From: an uncultured Bacteroidota bacterium
GTDB taxonomy: Bacteria; Bacteroidota; Bacteroidia; UBA7662
Direction: 5' to 3'
Length of the DNA: 14,921 nucleotides
NCBI GenBank assembly: GCA_903908015.1
Contig: CAIVQI010000382.1
Location: 1 to 14,921, forward strand
Under the pieces are notes generated by a model. That model searched no databases, had not been told where the DNA came from, and saw only the letters and a program-made list of their open reading frames with translations. The position numbers were made by a program, and so were the translations under genes. Of the stretch, positions 1 to 7,056 are shown one piece after another (positions within the stretch are counted from its first letter, which is position 1; each line of letters starts with the position of its first letter).

Positions 1-109
1 TACTCACCATTTGGTTGTACCCACAACTGTTCAATAGCAATGGCATAACAAGGAGAAGCATTAGCTTTACCCGCGTCAGTCGCATGGTCAGGGCGTTGGG
101 TGTATTCAT
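1..109 (-). CDS. lemA: LemA-family lipoprotein, N-terminal fragment (cut by window edge)
   Basis: Reading the minus strand from the ATG at 107-109 gives an open frame of 36 codons that runs off the left edge. It has a basic N-region, a hydrophobic core (LMLLLVMPLLL) and then N-S-C-G-Y-N-Q-M-V. That is a lipobox-like cysteine followed by the GYNxMV signature I associate with the start of mature LemA proteins, which are envelope proteins with a helical bundle. In-frame ATG codons at 83-85 and 59-61 are alternative starts; the first gives an n-region of about 16 residues before the core. The gene diverges from the ferredoxin reductase gene, and 125 bases separate the two starts. Only the signal region and a few mature residues are visible, so the family call rests on a short motif. 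A different lipoprotein is possible. Confidence 0.62.
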   Translation of the reverse strand, partial: MNTPNALTMRLTRVKLMLLLVMPLLLNSCGYNQMVS

Positions 110-234
110 GGGAATTTGTGTTTTGGATTGTTTCGTATGAAAGATGAATGAAATAGAAAAATGAATGTTTTTGAACGAAACCCCAACAAAATACACGGGC
201 AATAAGTTCCTTTAACTCGTATCTTTGCGCAGCC
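110..234. other. Divergent intergenic region between lemA-like gene and ferredoxin reductase operon
   Basis: These 125 bases hold no convincing gene and must carry the promoters of two divergent units. A -7 box for the plus-strand operon is visible at 220-227. I found no exact TAnnTTTG match on the minus strand for the lipoprotein gene. The middle (about 130-175) is A-rich. An open frame on the minus strand from about 324 to 106 crosses this region, but it lies mostly antisense to the reductase gene and has no recognisable protein character. Confidence 0.6.
220..227 (+). promoter_or_regulatory. Bacteroidota -7 promoter box (TATCTTTG)
   Basis: TATCTTTG matches the Bacteroidota primary-sigma -7 consensus TAnnTTTG exactly. 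It ends 7 bases before the TTG start of the reductase gene. By the usual spacing, transcription should begin at about 230-234, leaving almost no leader. I see no clear TTTG/TTG -33 partner at about 20 bases upstream, so the call rests on the -7 box and its position. Confidence 0.55.
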
Positions 235-1239
235 TTGATTGAAACCGATATTTGCATCATTGGAGCAGGGCCCGTAGGGCTTTTTGCCGTGTTTGAAGCG
301 GGTCTTTTGCGGATGCGTTGCCACCTCATCGACGCATTGCCCAAAGTGGGTGGTCAGTTAACCGAAATCTACCCGCGCAAGCCCATCTATGATATTCCGG
401 GATATCCATCGGTGCTGGCAGGTGATTTGGTAGACCGACTCATGGAGCAGATTGCACCATTTCAACCCACTTTTAGTTTAGCACAACGGGTGGAAACCAT
501 CCAGCGCGAGGAAGATGGTGGGTTTCTGTTGCTCACTTCATCAGGAACCCAATGTCGGGCCAAGGTAATAGCGATTGCGGCCGGACTAGGATGTTTCGAA
601 CCAAGGAAGCCTGAGTTGGCCAGTCTCGAATGTTTTGAGGAGAAAAGTGTTCGTTATATGGTTATCGATCCAGAAGCCTATCGCGGCAAGAGGTTGGTCA
701 TTGCTGGCGGGGGCGACTCCGCCCTCGATTGGACAATCATATTGGCGGATATTGCGTCGGAGTTAACATTGGTGCACCGCAACGCAGAATTTCGTGGGGC
801 ACCAGACAGCGCACATAAAGTGAATCAATTGGCCCAGGAGGGCCGGATTCGCCTCATGATGAGCACCAGCCTGAGCGATTTAAGGGGCGACAGCGATTTG
901 GAAACAGTGGTGGTGACCGATGCCAACAATCAGGTTCATGCGCTGCCAGCCGACTACCTCATCCCACTGTATGGGTTAAGTCCACGTCTTGGGCCCATTG
1001 CGGATTGGGGCCTTCAATTGGAAAAGCAAGCGATTGTGGTGAATACCTTTGATTACAGCACCTCGGTTGAGGGTATTTATGCCATAGGCGATATCAATAC
1101 CTACCCTGGTAAATTGAAACTCATCCTTTGCGGCTTTCATGAGGCGACCTTGATGTGTCAAAGTGCATTCGCGCGGGTCAGACCAGGTGAGAAATTGAGC
1201 TTTAAATACACAACCGTCCAAGGTATCAACCCATTCTAA
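235..1239 (+). CDS. Ferredoxin--NADP+ reductase, thioredoxin-reductase type
   Basis: This flavoprotein is predicted to move electrons between NADPH and a ferredoxin in the cytoplasm. The FAD-binding GxGxxG is at residues 10-15 (GAGPVG). The NADPH-binding GGGDSA is at 158-163, followed by HRxxxFR at 181-187, which usually reads the 2'-phosphate of NADPH. The second FAD motif, YAIGDINTYPGK, is at 282-293. There is no redox-active CxxC, which separates it from true thioredoxin reductase. At 334 residues it matches the YumC-type family length. The start is TTG: no in-frame ATG lies upstream, and M-I-x-T-D-I just before the FAD motif is where this family normally begins. The stop shares one base with the next start (TAATG), and the next gene is a ferredoxin, its likely partner. 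Opposite-strand ORFs inside it are shadows. Confidence 0.9.
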   Translation: MIETDICIIGAGPVGLFAVFEAGLLRMRCHLIDALPKVGGQLTEIYPRKPIYDIPGYPSVLAGDLVDRLMEQIAPFQPTFSLAQRVETIQREEDGGFLLLTSSGTQCRAKVIAIAAGLGCFEPRKPELASLECFEEKSVRYMVIDPEAYRGKRLVIAGGGDSALDWTIILADIASELTLVHRNAEFRGAPDSAHKVNQLAQEGRIRLMMSTSLSDLRGDSDLETVVVTDANNQVHALPADYLIPLYGLSPRLGPIADWGLQLEKQAIVVNTFDYSTSVEGIYAIGDINTYPGKLKLILCGFHEATLMCQSAFARVRPGEKLSFKYTTVQGINPF

Positions 1240-1592
1240 TGGCCGATAAGCAGTTTTTTGTTGAATGGCCCAACGGCATCCGCACTGCACACCAGGTGCC
1301 GTCCGACATGGGTCTTAGCCTCATGGAGGCGCTCAAAGCGCTGGATTATCCCATTGAAGCCACCTGCGGCGGAATGGCTTTGTGCGCAACCTGCAGATTA
1401 GAATGGTTGCATGGTGATCTCCCCGAGCCTGGTGATGCCGAACTCGATATGCTCGATACGCTCCCCGATGCCGGTAGTGCTAGCCGACTTAGTTGCCAAC
1501 TTCGGGTGACCGACATCAGCGATGGAAGTGCCTTTCGGGTATATAGTCTCAACATGATTGAAGGAGACAAACCAAAAGTTCAGCACGGATGA
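1239..1592 (+). CDS. [2Fe-2S] ferredoxin (adrenodoxin/plant-like fold)
   Basis: This small cytoplasmic electron carrier has 117 residues. The cluster ligands are visible as C43, C49, C52 and C86, spaced C-x5-C-x2-C-x33-C, with the glycine pair after the first cysteine (CGG) that is typical of [2Fe-2S] ferredoxins. The segment after the third cysteine is acidic (residues 60-77, rich in Asp and Glu), as expected for a surface that docks a reductase. A C-terminal extension of about 30 residues follows the last ligand. It is translationally coupled on both sides: the start overlaps the reductase stop by one base, and the stop overlaps the RuvX start as ATGA. The physiological acceptor is not evident from the window. 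Confidence 0.88.
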   Translation: MADKQFFVEWPNGIRTAHQVPSDMGLSLMEALKALDYPIEATCGGMALCATCRLEWLHGDLPEPGDAELDMLDTLPDAGSASRLSCQLRVTDISDGSAFRVYSLNMIEGDKPKVQHG

Positions 1593-2089
1593 GCAGATTG
1601 ATGGCCATTGATTTCGGTTTGAAGCGTGTCGGACTCGCGGTAACCGATCCCTTGGGCATGTTTGCCACGGCGCTCGACACCGTGGCCCGCAAGGAGGTAA
1701 AAGCCTACATCAAGAAGTACCATCAAGAACACACCATTAGGGCCTTCATCATTGGTGAACCCCGTACACTCGCCAACGAGCCATCTTCGGTGGCTGGTGC
1801 CGCTGCTGCTTTCAGGCGCGAATTGCTGGTCGACTTCCCCGATATTCCCCAGCATGGGGTGGATGAACGCTTTACCTCACGAATTGCCTTGCAGACCATT
1901 GCCGGAAGCGACTTACCCCGGCTCAAACGACGTGAAAAAGGACTGGCTGACCGCATCAGCGCGGTGCTCCTGCTGCAGTCGTACCTTGAAACCGTTCAAC
2001 ATCTAACAGATTTGCAAACAGCCGGGGAAGTCAGCAATGAATTAAACGGGGATGTCAGCAATGAATTAAAACCTGTCGTTCGACCATGA
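1589..2089 (+). CDS. ruvX: RuvX/YqgF-type RNase H-fold nuclease with extended tail
   Basis: RuvX (YqgF) is an RNase H-fold protein. It is described as a putative Holliday-junction resolvase and, in E. coli, linked to maturation of the 16S rRNA 5' end. The conserved core is present: MAIDFGLKRVGLAVTD at residues 5-20 with catalytic D8, VDERFTS at 91-97 with E93, and GLADRISAVLLLQSYLE at 118-134 with D121. The core ends where family members usually end (about 135-140 residues). This protein continues to 166 with a tail that contains a duplicated VSNEL (148-152 and 156-160), encoded by a 24-bp tandem repeat. The start ATG overlaps the ferredoxin stop, and the stop overlaps the deformylase start (ATGA). 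The first ATG is preferred because family members have 3-5 residues before AIDFG. Confidence 0.88.
   Translation: MSRLMAIDFGLKRVGLAVTDPLGMFATALDTVARKEVKAYIKKYHQEHTIRAFIIGEPRTLANEPSSVAGAAAAFRRELLVDFPDIPQHGVDERFTSRIALQTIAGSDLPRLKRREKGLADRISAVLLLQSYLETVQHLTDLQTAGEVSNELNGDVSNELKPVVRP
2027..2074 (+). repeat. 24-bp tandem duplication inside the ruvX tail
   Basis: Two adjacent 24-base units begin at 2027 and 2051. The core GTCAGCAATGAATTAAA is identical in both (2030-2046 and 2054-2070). The unit is a multiple of three, so the frame is kept and the protein repeats VSNEL. It looks like a replication-slippage duplication in a dispensable tail. Confidence 0.8.
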
Positions 2090-2658
2090 TTCTTCCCATC
2101 TATCTCTACGGACATCCTGTACTTACATCCCCAGCTTTGGAGGTGGACCTCACGGACCCCATTCTCCCCGGTCTGATTCAGGATATGTTTGAAACCATGT
2201 ATGCCGCAAGTGGAGTGGGACTGGCAGCCCCGCAAATCGGCCGCCCAATGAAATTGTTTGTGATGGATGCCTCTGGTTTCGACGAGAAACGATTCGCCCA
2301 TGAAAAGCGGGTATTCGTGAATCCTATCATACTGCAGGAAGAAGGGGAGCCATGGCCGTTCAATGAAGGTTGTCTGAGTATACCGGATGTGCGGGGCGAC
2401 GTCCTCCGTAAGCCTCGGGTACAGGTGGAGTGGACCGATCAGGATGGCAAGCGACAGCTGCAGTGGTTCGATGATATGCCGGCCCGAATCATTCAACACG
2501 AATATGACCACCTCCTGGGAAAACTATTTGTAGGGTATCTTAGTCCATTGCGCCGACAAATGGTGCAAAGGCGACTTCAATCCATTCAGAAGGGATCGAC
2601 CAACGCAGCGTATCCTGTTTGTGCCGCGTCACCACCAGGCGGACGCCCAAAGCGATAG
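2086..2658 (+). CDS. def: Peptide deformylase
   Basis: This enzyme removes the formyl group from the N-terminal methionine of nascent proteins in the cytoplasm, using a bound divalent metal (commonly Fe2+ in this family). All three motifs are present. GVGLAAPQIG at 43-52 is motif 1, EGCLS at 94-98 is motif 2 with metal ligand C96, and QHEYDH at 137-142 is motif 3 with ligands H138 and H142 and catalytic E139. At 190 residues it fits the bacterial family. The tail after about residue 172 is not part of the catalytic fold. It is the last gene of the four-gene operon and its start overlaps the ruvX stop. It converges on the subtilase gene, with 50 bases between the two stops. Confidence 0.95.
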   Translation: MILPIYLYGHPVLTSPALEVDLTDPILPGLIQDMFETMYAASGVGLAAPQIGRPMKLFVMDASGFDEKRFAHEKRVFVNPIILQEEGEPWPFNEGCLSIPDVRGDVLRKPRVQVEWTDQDGKRQLQWFDDMPARIIQHEYDHLLGKLFVGYLSPLRRQMVQRRLQSIQKGSTNAAYPVCAASPPGGRPKR

Positions 2659-2708
2659 ACAGTCGCCAAAAGCGTTAGGGGGCTGTAGACAACGGCATCC
2701 GTCCCCAT

Positions 2709-4388
2709 TTACCTTTTGTATTCTGCCATTTGACCAGGATAGCGTTCCTGGGCATACTTAAGGGCGCTTTCCAAATTCACCACGCCGCCGCTCACACAAA
2801 CCTCACGGGCTGCCGCTGTTTTTCGAGCACCAAAGGTGTTTTTGCGTGACAGAGCGATGGCAGCTGCTGAGCCATCGGCCTTTGGCACAACCAACCCATT
2901 AGGAAATGGTTTCACGGAAGAAACGATGATGTCTCTGATTTCTGGGGCAGAAAGCTTGGGATACAATCCTCGCAGCAATGCCGCCATACCCGCAACCACC
3001 GGTGCCGCCATGCTCGTACCACTTTGGGCACCATATTTCCCGTCCGGCAGGGTAGAATAGATATCCTGACCTGGGGCAAATACATCCACAACCGGACTGC
3101 CAAAATTTGAAAATGAGGCGATGCGGTTGATGGGGTCTTTGTTTGGGCCAATGGCCCCTACCTCAATCCAAAACGAGAATCGGGCATCATCAATCTGTGG
3201 TGCGCGCGGATAGGTCGGGATGTCGGGCACAAAAAGCCCATCATTACCTGCAGCGTGCACCATCAATACATCACGCGATGCTGCATAGCGTATGGCCTCT
3301 TGCACCAAGGATTCACCCGGTGAAAACGACTTTCCAAAGCTCATATTGATGACTTTAGCACCCATATCGGCAGCATATCGAATGGCATTGGCCACATCTT
3401 TATCGCGCTCATCGCCATTGGGTACTGCCCTCAAGCTCATGATGCGGGCATTAGGAGCCACCCCACTCATGCCCCTTTGGTCGCCATGCGCAGCAGCGAT
3501 GATGCCGGCCACGTGTGTGCCGTGACTGGCATCAGGTCCCGTTACGCGGTTGTCACCATAAAATCGGTCCTTCACATCCTCATAACGATCACCAACCAAG
3601 CCACGCGGATCAAACCTCGGGTTGAGGTTGTAGTCATACATGTCGCACAATCGACTGCAGATTGAATTTAGTTCGGAATATACGTCCGACACGGCTGTAC
3701 CAGATAAGTTCGACATCCAGTAGATTCTCTTTACACTTTTACCCCACCGACCTTTCACTTTAAGCGCACTTATGTCTGCACTATCGCCCCCAGCCAATAC
3801 CAATTGCGTGTGAAAATTGGCGTTGGCCTTCTGGAGTTTAGTGCCCATTTTATGATTCGCTTTGGCTTCCTTCAGTCTCGTTTTGTAGTGGAATCCGACC
3901 TCTTTTCTGTATGCCTTTTGCAGAGAGTCTTTCTGCTGAACCAGTCCTTTTTTTTTCATTTCACGAAGCCGAACCCATTCACGGGTCACCTCGTAGGTAT
4001 CTTGATTGACCTCGCCGCCGCGTCCGCTGATAAAACTCCAGCCGCGCAGGTCGTCGACATAGCCATTTCCATCGTCATCGATTCCATTATCTGGATTTTC
4101 TCCTCGGTTTTTCCACAGCACTGGCACCAAATCCGGATGGTTTATGTCCACTCCGCCGTCTATGACCGCCACCACTACATCGAACGGCTTAAAGTTCTTC
4201 CCGATTCCCTGTAGAATCCGGTGAGCCGAAACGCCAGGTAAACTGTCAACCTCTTCATCGAGCAGGTGCCATTGCTCCATTTTTGAGCGTTCCTGCGCAA
4301 ACAGCGGCATAACCACTGCCAGGTGCAAGAAACTGCCTAGCAAGATGGACTTAAAATTGGTAAGAGGGCGAAGCATTTTGAGAGACAT
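2709..4388 (-). CDS. Exported subtilisin-like serine protease (S8 family) with large insertion
   Basis: This is a 559-residue subtilase. An N-terminal signal peptide (hydrophobic about 14-31, ending near LFAQ) exports it. The catalytic triad is intact: D77 in VAVIDGG, H289 in SHGTHVAG and S459 in SGTSMAAP, with oxyanion Asn382 in AAGND. Between Asp and His lie more than 200 residues. These include an Asp-rich loop (residues 100-113, DDDGNGYVDD), probably calcium-binding, and a Lys/Glu-rich helical stretch (about 130-195). Such insertions occur in Bacteroidota S8 proteins. No T9SS tail is visible, so it may act in the periplasm or be anchored. The start is ATG at 4386-4388; ATG at residue 5 is possible. 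It lies 24 bases downstream of the esterase stop on the same strand, so co-transcription is likely. A 136-codon plus-strand frame within it is a shadow. Confidence 0.9.
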   Translation of the reverse strand: MSLKMLRPLTNFKSILLGSFLHLAVVMPLFAQERSKMEQWHLLDEEVDSLPGVSAHRILQGIGKNFKPFDVVVAVIDGGVDINHPDLVPVLWKNRGENPDNGIDDDGNGYVDDLRGWSFISGRGGEVNQDTYEVTREWVRLREMKKKGLVQQKDSLQKAYRKEVGFHYKTRLKEAKANHKMGTKLQKANANFHTQLVLAGGDSADISALKVKGRWGKSVKRIYWMSNLSGTAVSDVYSELNSICSRLCDMYDYNLNPRFDPRGLVGDRYEDVKDRFYGDNRVTGPDASHGTHVAGIIAAAHGDQRGMSGVAPNARIMSLRAVPNGDERDKDVANAIRYAADMGAKVINMSFGKSFSPGESLVQEAIRYAASRDVLMVHAAGNDGLFVPDIPTYPRAPQIDDARFSFWIEVGAIGPNKDPINRIASFSNFGSPVVDVFAPGQDIYSTLPDGKYGAQSGTSMAAPVVAGMAALLRGLYPKLSAPEIRDIIVSSVKPFPNGLVVPKADGSAAAIALSRKNTFGARKTAAAREVCVSGGVVNLESALKYAQERYPGQMAEYKR

Positions 4389-4412
4389 CGGTTCTGGTTT
4401 GGAATAATTATT

Positions 4413-5639
4413 TTATTTCTTGAAGATCCTGTGGCAGGAGGTATGATGCTGATGACGAATGGTGAGTACATACTGCCCACTTGATAAATCACCGAGGTAG
4501 ATTCTGCCGTCATCCGCTAAAGATGAAAAGGGCCTGATGCATCGTCCACTTAAATCATGCAAAGCAAATGACCATAATGGGTCTGCGATGTTTGTTTGGG
4601 TAATCCCAGCGATTTGAAGCCAGTCAACCGCTGGATTGGGGAAGCACTGAACAACGGCATTGATTTGTTCACCGAAACTGCTCGTGCCACCACCAATTTG
4701 GGCATACAAGAATAATTTGCTCCGATCGAGAATAAAGTTCCATCGCGCCGTATCAGATACCAGATCATGCCCGCCCCCCTGAAATGAATGCATTTCACTT
4801 TGGATCTGTAGGTTGTTCAGCCTTTGGTGTACAATACTGCTCCCGTCTACCGTCATGATATTGAATCCCATCGCGCGTACTGGTCCCCGCGCATAAGGCA
4901 CAGTTTGGTCGTCTGTTCCATGGAAGTGAATGGCCGGCACAAATCCTGGCTGTATGATTTGGGTGTCTAGTGCAGCGCCAGCTAAATTCACTACCGCTTC
5001 AACCCCAGAATGGTAGCCCGGATTTCCAGACATGCCTTCAAGTCCGACGTTTAAAACAGTGAGGTTATTTTGAACTTGCTGCGAAGTCAGGGCAGGATTT
5101 TTTAGCCAGGCCAGGTGAATGGCTGTTATCGCACCTGCAGAATATCCCCCAGCAAATATGCGCGATGTATCGATGCCGTATGGATTGTTGTTCTCCACAA
5201 CTGATTTTCGGAAAAAACGGGCAGCAGCTTTGGCGTCGTGGGTGGCCCGGATGGCTGCCCGTATGAATTCGTCCTGTAGGCCAGCGACATTGGCCACATT
5301 CACGCCCAATCGGTAGCCCACACTCGCAGCCACATAGCCTCTGGTGGCAAAATAGGCGCACATATTTTGCATATAGGCGTCGGTACGGGCTCCGCCCACA
5401 AAACTGCCCCCGTGGAACAACAGCAATAGTGGTCTACGTGTAGCGGTATCACCAGCAGGCAAATAGAGATCGAGCAACAAGGGGGCGCTATTGCCATTCC
5501 AGGAAACGGATTCGCCGTAGGGAATGGCTGATTCAACGATCTGACCAAACAATGGTTGGAGGTAGCGCTGGGCGTGGGTTACTGAGGTGGTTAGCCAAAA
5601 AGTAAGGCTTAAGGAGAGGATGATGGTAAATTGTTTCAT
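4413..5639 (-). CDS. Secreted alpha/beta hydrolase (esterase-like) with T9SS sorting domain
   Basis: This is a 408-residue exported esterase-like enzyme. A signal peptide ends near THAQ (residue 24). The alpha/beta-hydrolase core shows an oxyanion-hole HGGSF at 76-80, the nucleophile elbow GGYSAG with S167, a likely acid in GTDDQTVPY (D243 or D244) and the catalytic histidine in GGHD (H291). The arrangement resembles carboxylesterase and polyester-depolymerase-like families; the substrate cannot be read from the sequence. The last about 75 residues, from FPNPAVDW (333), form a T9SS type A C-terminal sorting domain ending in a basic RIFKK. The protein should therefore be carried across the outer membrane and released or attached at the surface. 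It lies directly upstream of the S8 protease and 111 bases downstream of the TPR gene's stop. Confidence 0.88.
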   Translation of the reverse strand: MKQFTIILSLSLTFWLTTSVTHAQRYLQPLFGQIVESAIPYGESVSWNGNSAPLLLDLYLPAGDTATRRPLLLLFHGGSFVGGARTDAYMQNMCAYFATRGYVAASVGYRLGVNVANVAGLQDEFIRAAIRATHDAKAAARFFRKSVVENNNPYGIDTSRIFAGGYSAGAITAIHLAWLKNPALTSQQVQNNLTVLNVGLEGMSGNPGYHSGVEAVVNLAGAALDTQIIQPGFVPAIHFHGTDDQTVPYARGPVRAMGFNIMTVDGSSIVHQRLNNLQIQSEMHSFQGGGHDLVSDTARWNFILDRSKLFLYAQIGGGTSSFGEQINAVVQCFPNPAVDWLQIAGITQTNIADPLWSFALHDLSGRCIRPFSSLADDGRIYLGDLSSGQYVLTIRHQHHTSCHRIFKK

Positions 5640-5750
5640 GAAATAAATATTTGTGTTATTGAACTTGTCTTACTGTGCTTCTTGAAGAAATGAACGACTG
5701 ACACACGGGGTAGGTCATCGATGCGGCGGGAAATATAACCATGAACAGGT
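5640..5750. other. Short intergenic region upstream of the esterase gene
   Basis: These 111 bases separate the TPR stop from the esterase start on the minus strand. I find no exact TAnnTTTG box here. The closest minus-strand string is TATATTTC, about 85 bases upstream of the start. A short palindrome (TTCTTGAAGAA) near 5681-5691 is too small to call a terminator or operator. Confidence 0.4.
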
Positions 5751-6920
5751 CTACTCAGATTTGATGAACACGATGGCGAGCAAAATGAAAATTCCTGCAG
5801 CGAATGAAATGGTTTGTCCGGAGCGCTGAACCCGACGATCCCGATCAGCTATGTGTTTTTGCCACTGTGTTCTCCCATCCTGATGCAAACGATCTCTAGT
5901 CACTTTGTGCTGGGCTTCTTCCACACGTTTCTGGTCTAATGCCGCACGTTTTGCAATGATCGCCAAATCTTTACGTGCATCTGGCGAATGCTTCCCAGCA
6001 ATTTGAATCCTCCACCAAAGGGAATCGGCGGGCATGTTAATATTCACTGTGTTTTGATACAACACTAAGCTATCCGCTCTGTTTAAATGTTGGCGTGCTG
6101 TTTCTTTATCCTCATTTTTGGCAGATGCGTTTAAAATCTTGGCCAAAAAATAGGCTGCAGACGCTGCAGAACCATATTGCTTATTACGACAGGACCAATC
6201 AAAATCGAGTTCGAGGTACTTTGCGGCATCCTGCAGTCGGCCTTGTTGGGCGTAGACATGGCCTAGATTGCCATAAATGAAGCCATATTCTTCTGGATTC
6301 AGGCGTTTGCTGATGCGTAAGGCTGATAAAAAGTGGGTTTCGGCTTCATATGGGTCGCCCGCTTTTTCCCTACTCAAACCAGCGAGGTTGTGAAAATGGA
6401 TGGCATTTTTTAGAGGAATGGACCGAGATTCTTGCAGCCTGTTCTCAATCAGTTGATAGGCCTGTTCATATTCGTGTCTCTCGAATAAATTGGAGGCCAA
6501 AAGGTATTCAGACTCTGTCTTAAATTCTTCAGAACCCAAGCGCACCGCCAGCGTGGTGCTTCGCTCAATCTCTTCTTTTGCGGCGTCAAATTCCTTTAAC
6601 TCATGCAGCATGCGCGCGCGCATCCAATGCACGCGTGACAACAATTCCAGACGGTCGTATTTCCGGTAGGTATCTTCCGCATTCAATAGGGTGTTCCACG
6701 CATCCAGGTAACGCTTAAGGTCAACCTGATGATCAGCCGTGTCCAGAAGTGCGTCGGTGATCTTCGTTGAATCCGGAGTAAAAACGGGCTGTTGGATGGG
6801 TCTGCCGGGCAGAAAGCGCTGGTTCCCCAGGTCGTAAATGATGGCGCAAATCGCCGTGAGGATGACTACAATGAGACTACTCCAAATGGCGAAATGAGGG
6901 TTGAAATGAGGACGGGTCAT
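5751..6920 (-). CDS. TPR-repeat protein with N- and C-terminal membrane segments
   Basis: I do not recognise a specific function. The 389-residue protein has a hydrophobic segment at 11-29 (AIWSSLIVVILTAICAIIY) and another at 371-387 (ISFAAGIFILLAIVFI). Between them is a helical region with tetratricopeptide-like repeats at about 92-125, 135-168, 175-205, 213-245 and 253-285; the best match is around YGNLGHVYAQQGRLQDAAKY. A highly charged linker (about 315-368) precedes the last membrane segment, and only three residues follow it. In Bacteroidota similar TPR-membrane architectures often continue into a kinase or LuxR-type DNA-binding domain; none is present here. The frame extends 13 codons further up, to an ATG at 6957-6959. 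The ATG at 6918-6920 is preferred because a -7 promoter box lies just upstream, inside the longer frame. Confidence 0.75.
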   Translation of the reverse strand: MTRPHFNPHFAIWSSLIVVILTAICAIIYDLGNQRFLPGRPIQQPVFTPDSTKITDALLDTADHQVDLKRYLDAWNTLLNAEDTYRKYDRLELLSRVHWMRARMLHELKEFDAAKEEIERSTTLAVRLGSEEFKTESEYLLASNLFERHEYEQAYQLIENRLQESRSIPLKNAIHFHNLAGLSREKAGDPYEAETHFLSALRISKRLNPEEYGFIYGNLGHVYAQQGRLQDAAKYLELDFDWSCRNKQYGSAASAAYFLAKILNASAKNEDKETARQHLNRADSLVLYQNTVNINMPADSLWWRIQIAGKHSPDARKDLAIIAKRAALDQKRVEEAQHKVTRDRLHQDGRTQWQKHIADRDRRVQRSGQTISFAAGIFILLAIVFIKSE

Positions 6921-6934
6921 GCGAGCGGACTGTC

Positions 6935-6942
6935 CAAAAATA
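6935..6942 (-). promoter_or_regulatory. -7 promoter box (TATTTTTG) for the TPR gene
   Basis: On the minus strand this reads TATTTTTG, an exact TAnnTTTG match, 14 bases before the ATG at 6920. The box plus its next three bases (TATTTTTGGAC) is identical to that of the thioesterase gene at 10999-11006. No clear -33 element is seen at the usual distance. Its position implies that the longer in-frame start at 6959 is not used. Confidence 0.5.
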
Positions 6943-7056
6943 AGATAATTAGACCGCATTTATTCATCTCTGTATCACAAAATATGATTATTATTGCAGT
7001 TAGCTTTAATTGTTCGAAGAATTACAGAACCGTATTTCTTAACCACAACTTGTTAT

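Noticed and set aside
106..324. 72-codon minus-strand frame across the lemA/reductase gap
   Set aside because: Mostly antisense to the clear reductase gene and has no protein-like pattern. The real minus-strand gene here is the lipoprotein start at 1-109 in another frame.
1996..2511. 171-codon minus-strand frame antisense to ruvX and def
   Set aside because: Lies wholly over two well-supported genes and shows no domain or signal. It is a mirror of their codon pattern.
2659..2708. Possible terminator between def and the protease gene
   Set aside because: Only a 4-bp stem (ACGG-CAT-CCGT at about 2692-2702) without a T run in either direction. Too weak to list.
3804..4214. 136-codon plus-strand frame inside the protease gene
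   Set aside because: Antisense to the subtilase insertion and catalytic Asp region. Hydrophobic-looking but without a start context or recognisable family.
5681..5691. Palindrome TTCTTGAAGAA upstream of the esterase
   Set aside because: Eleven bases with one central base is expected by chance and has no partner site.
6994..7056. 21-residue N-terminal extension of the repeat protein
   Set aside because: The ATG at 7057 is followed directly by a standard signal peptide. The upstream part would bury it.
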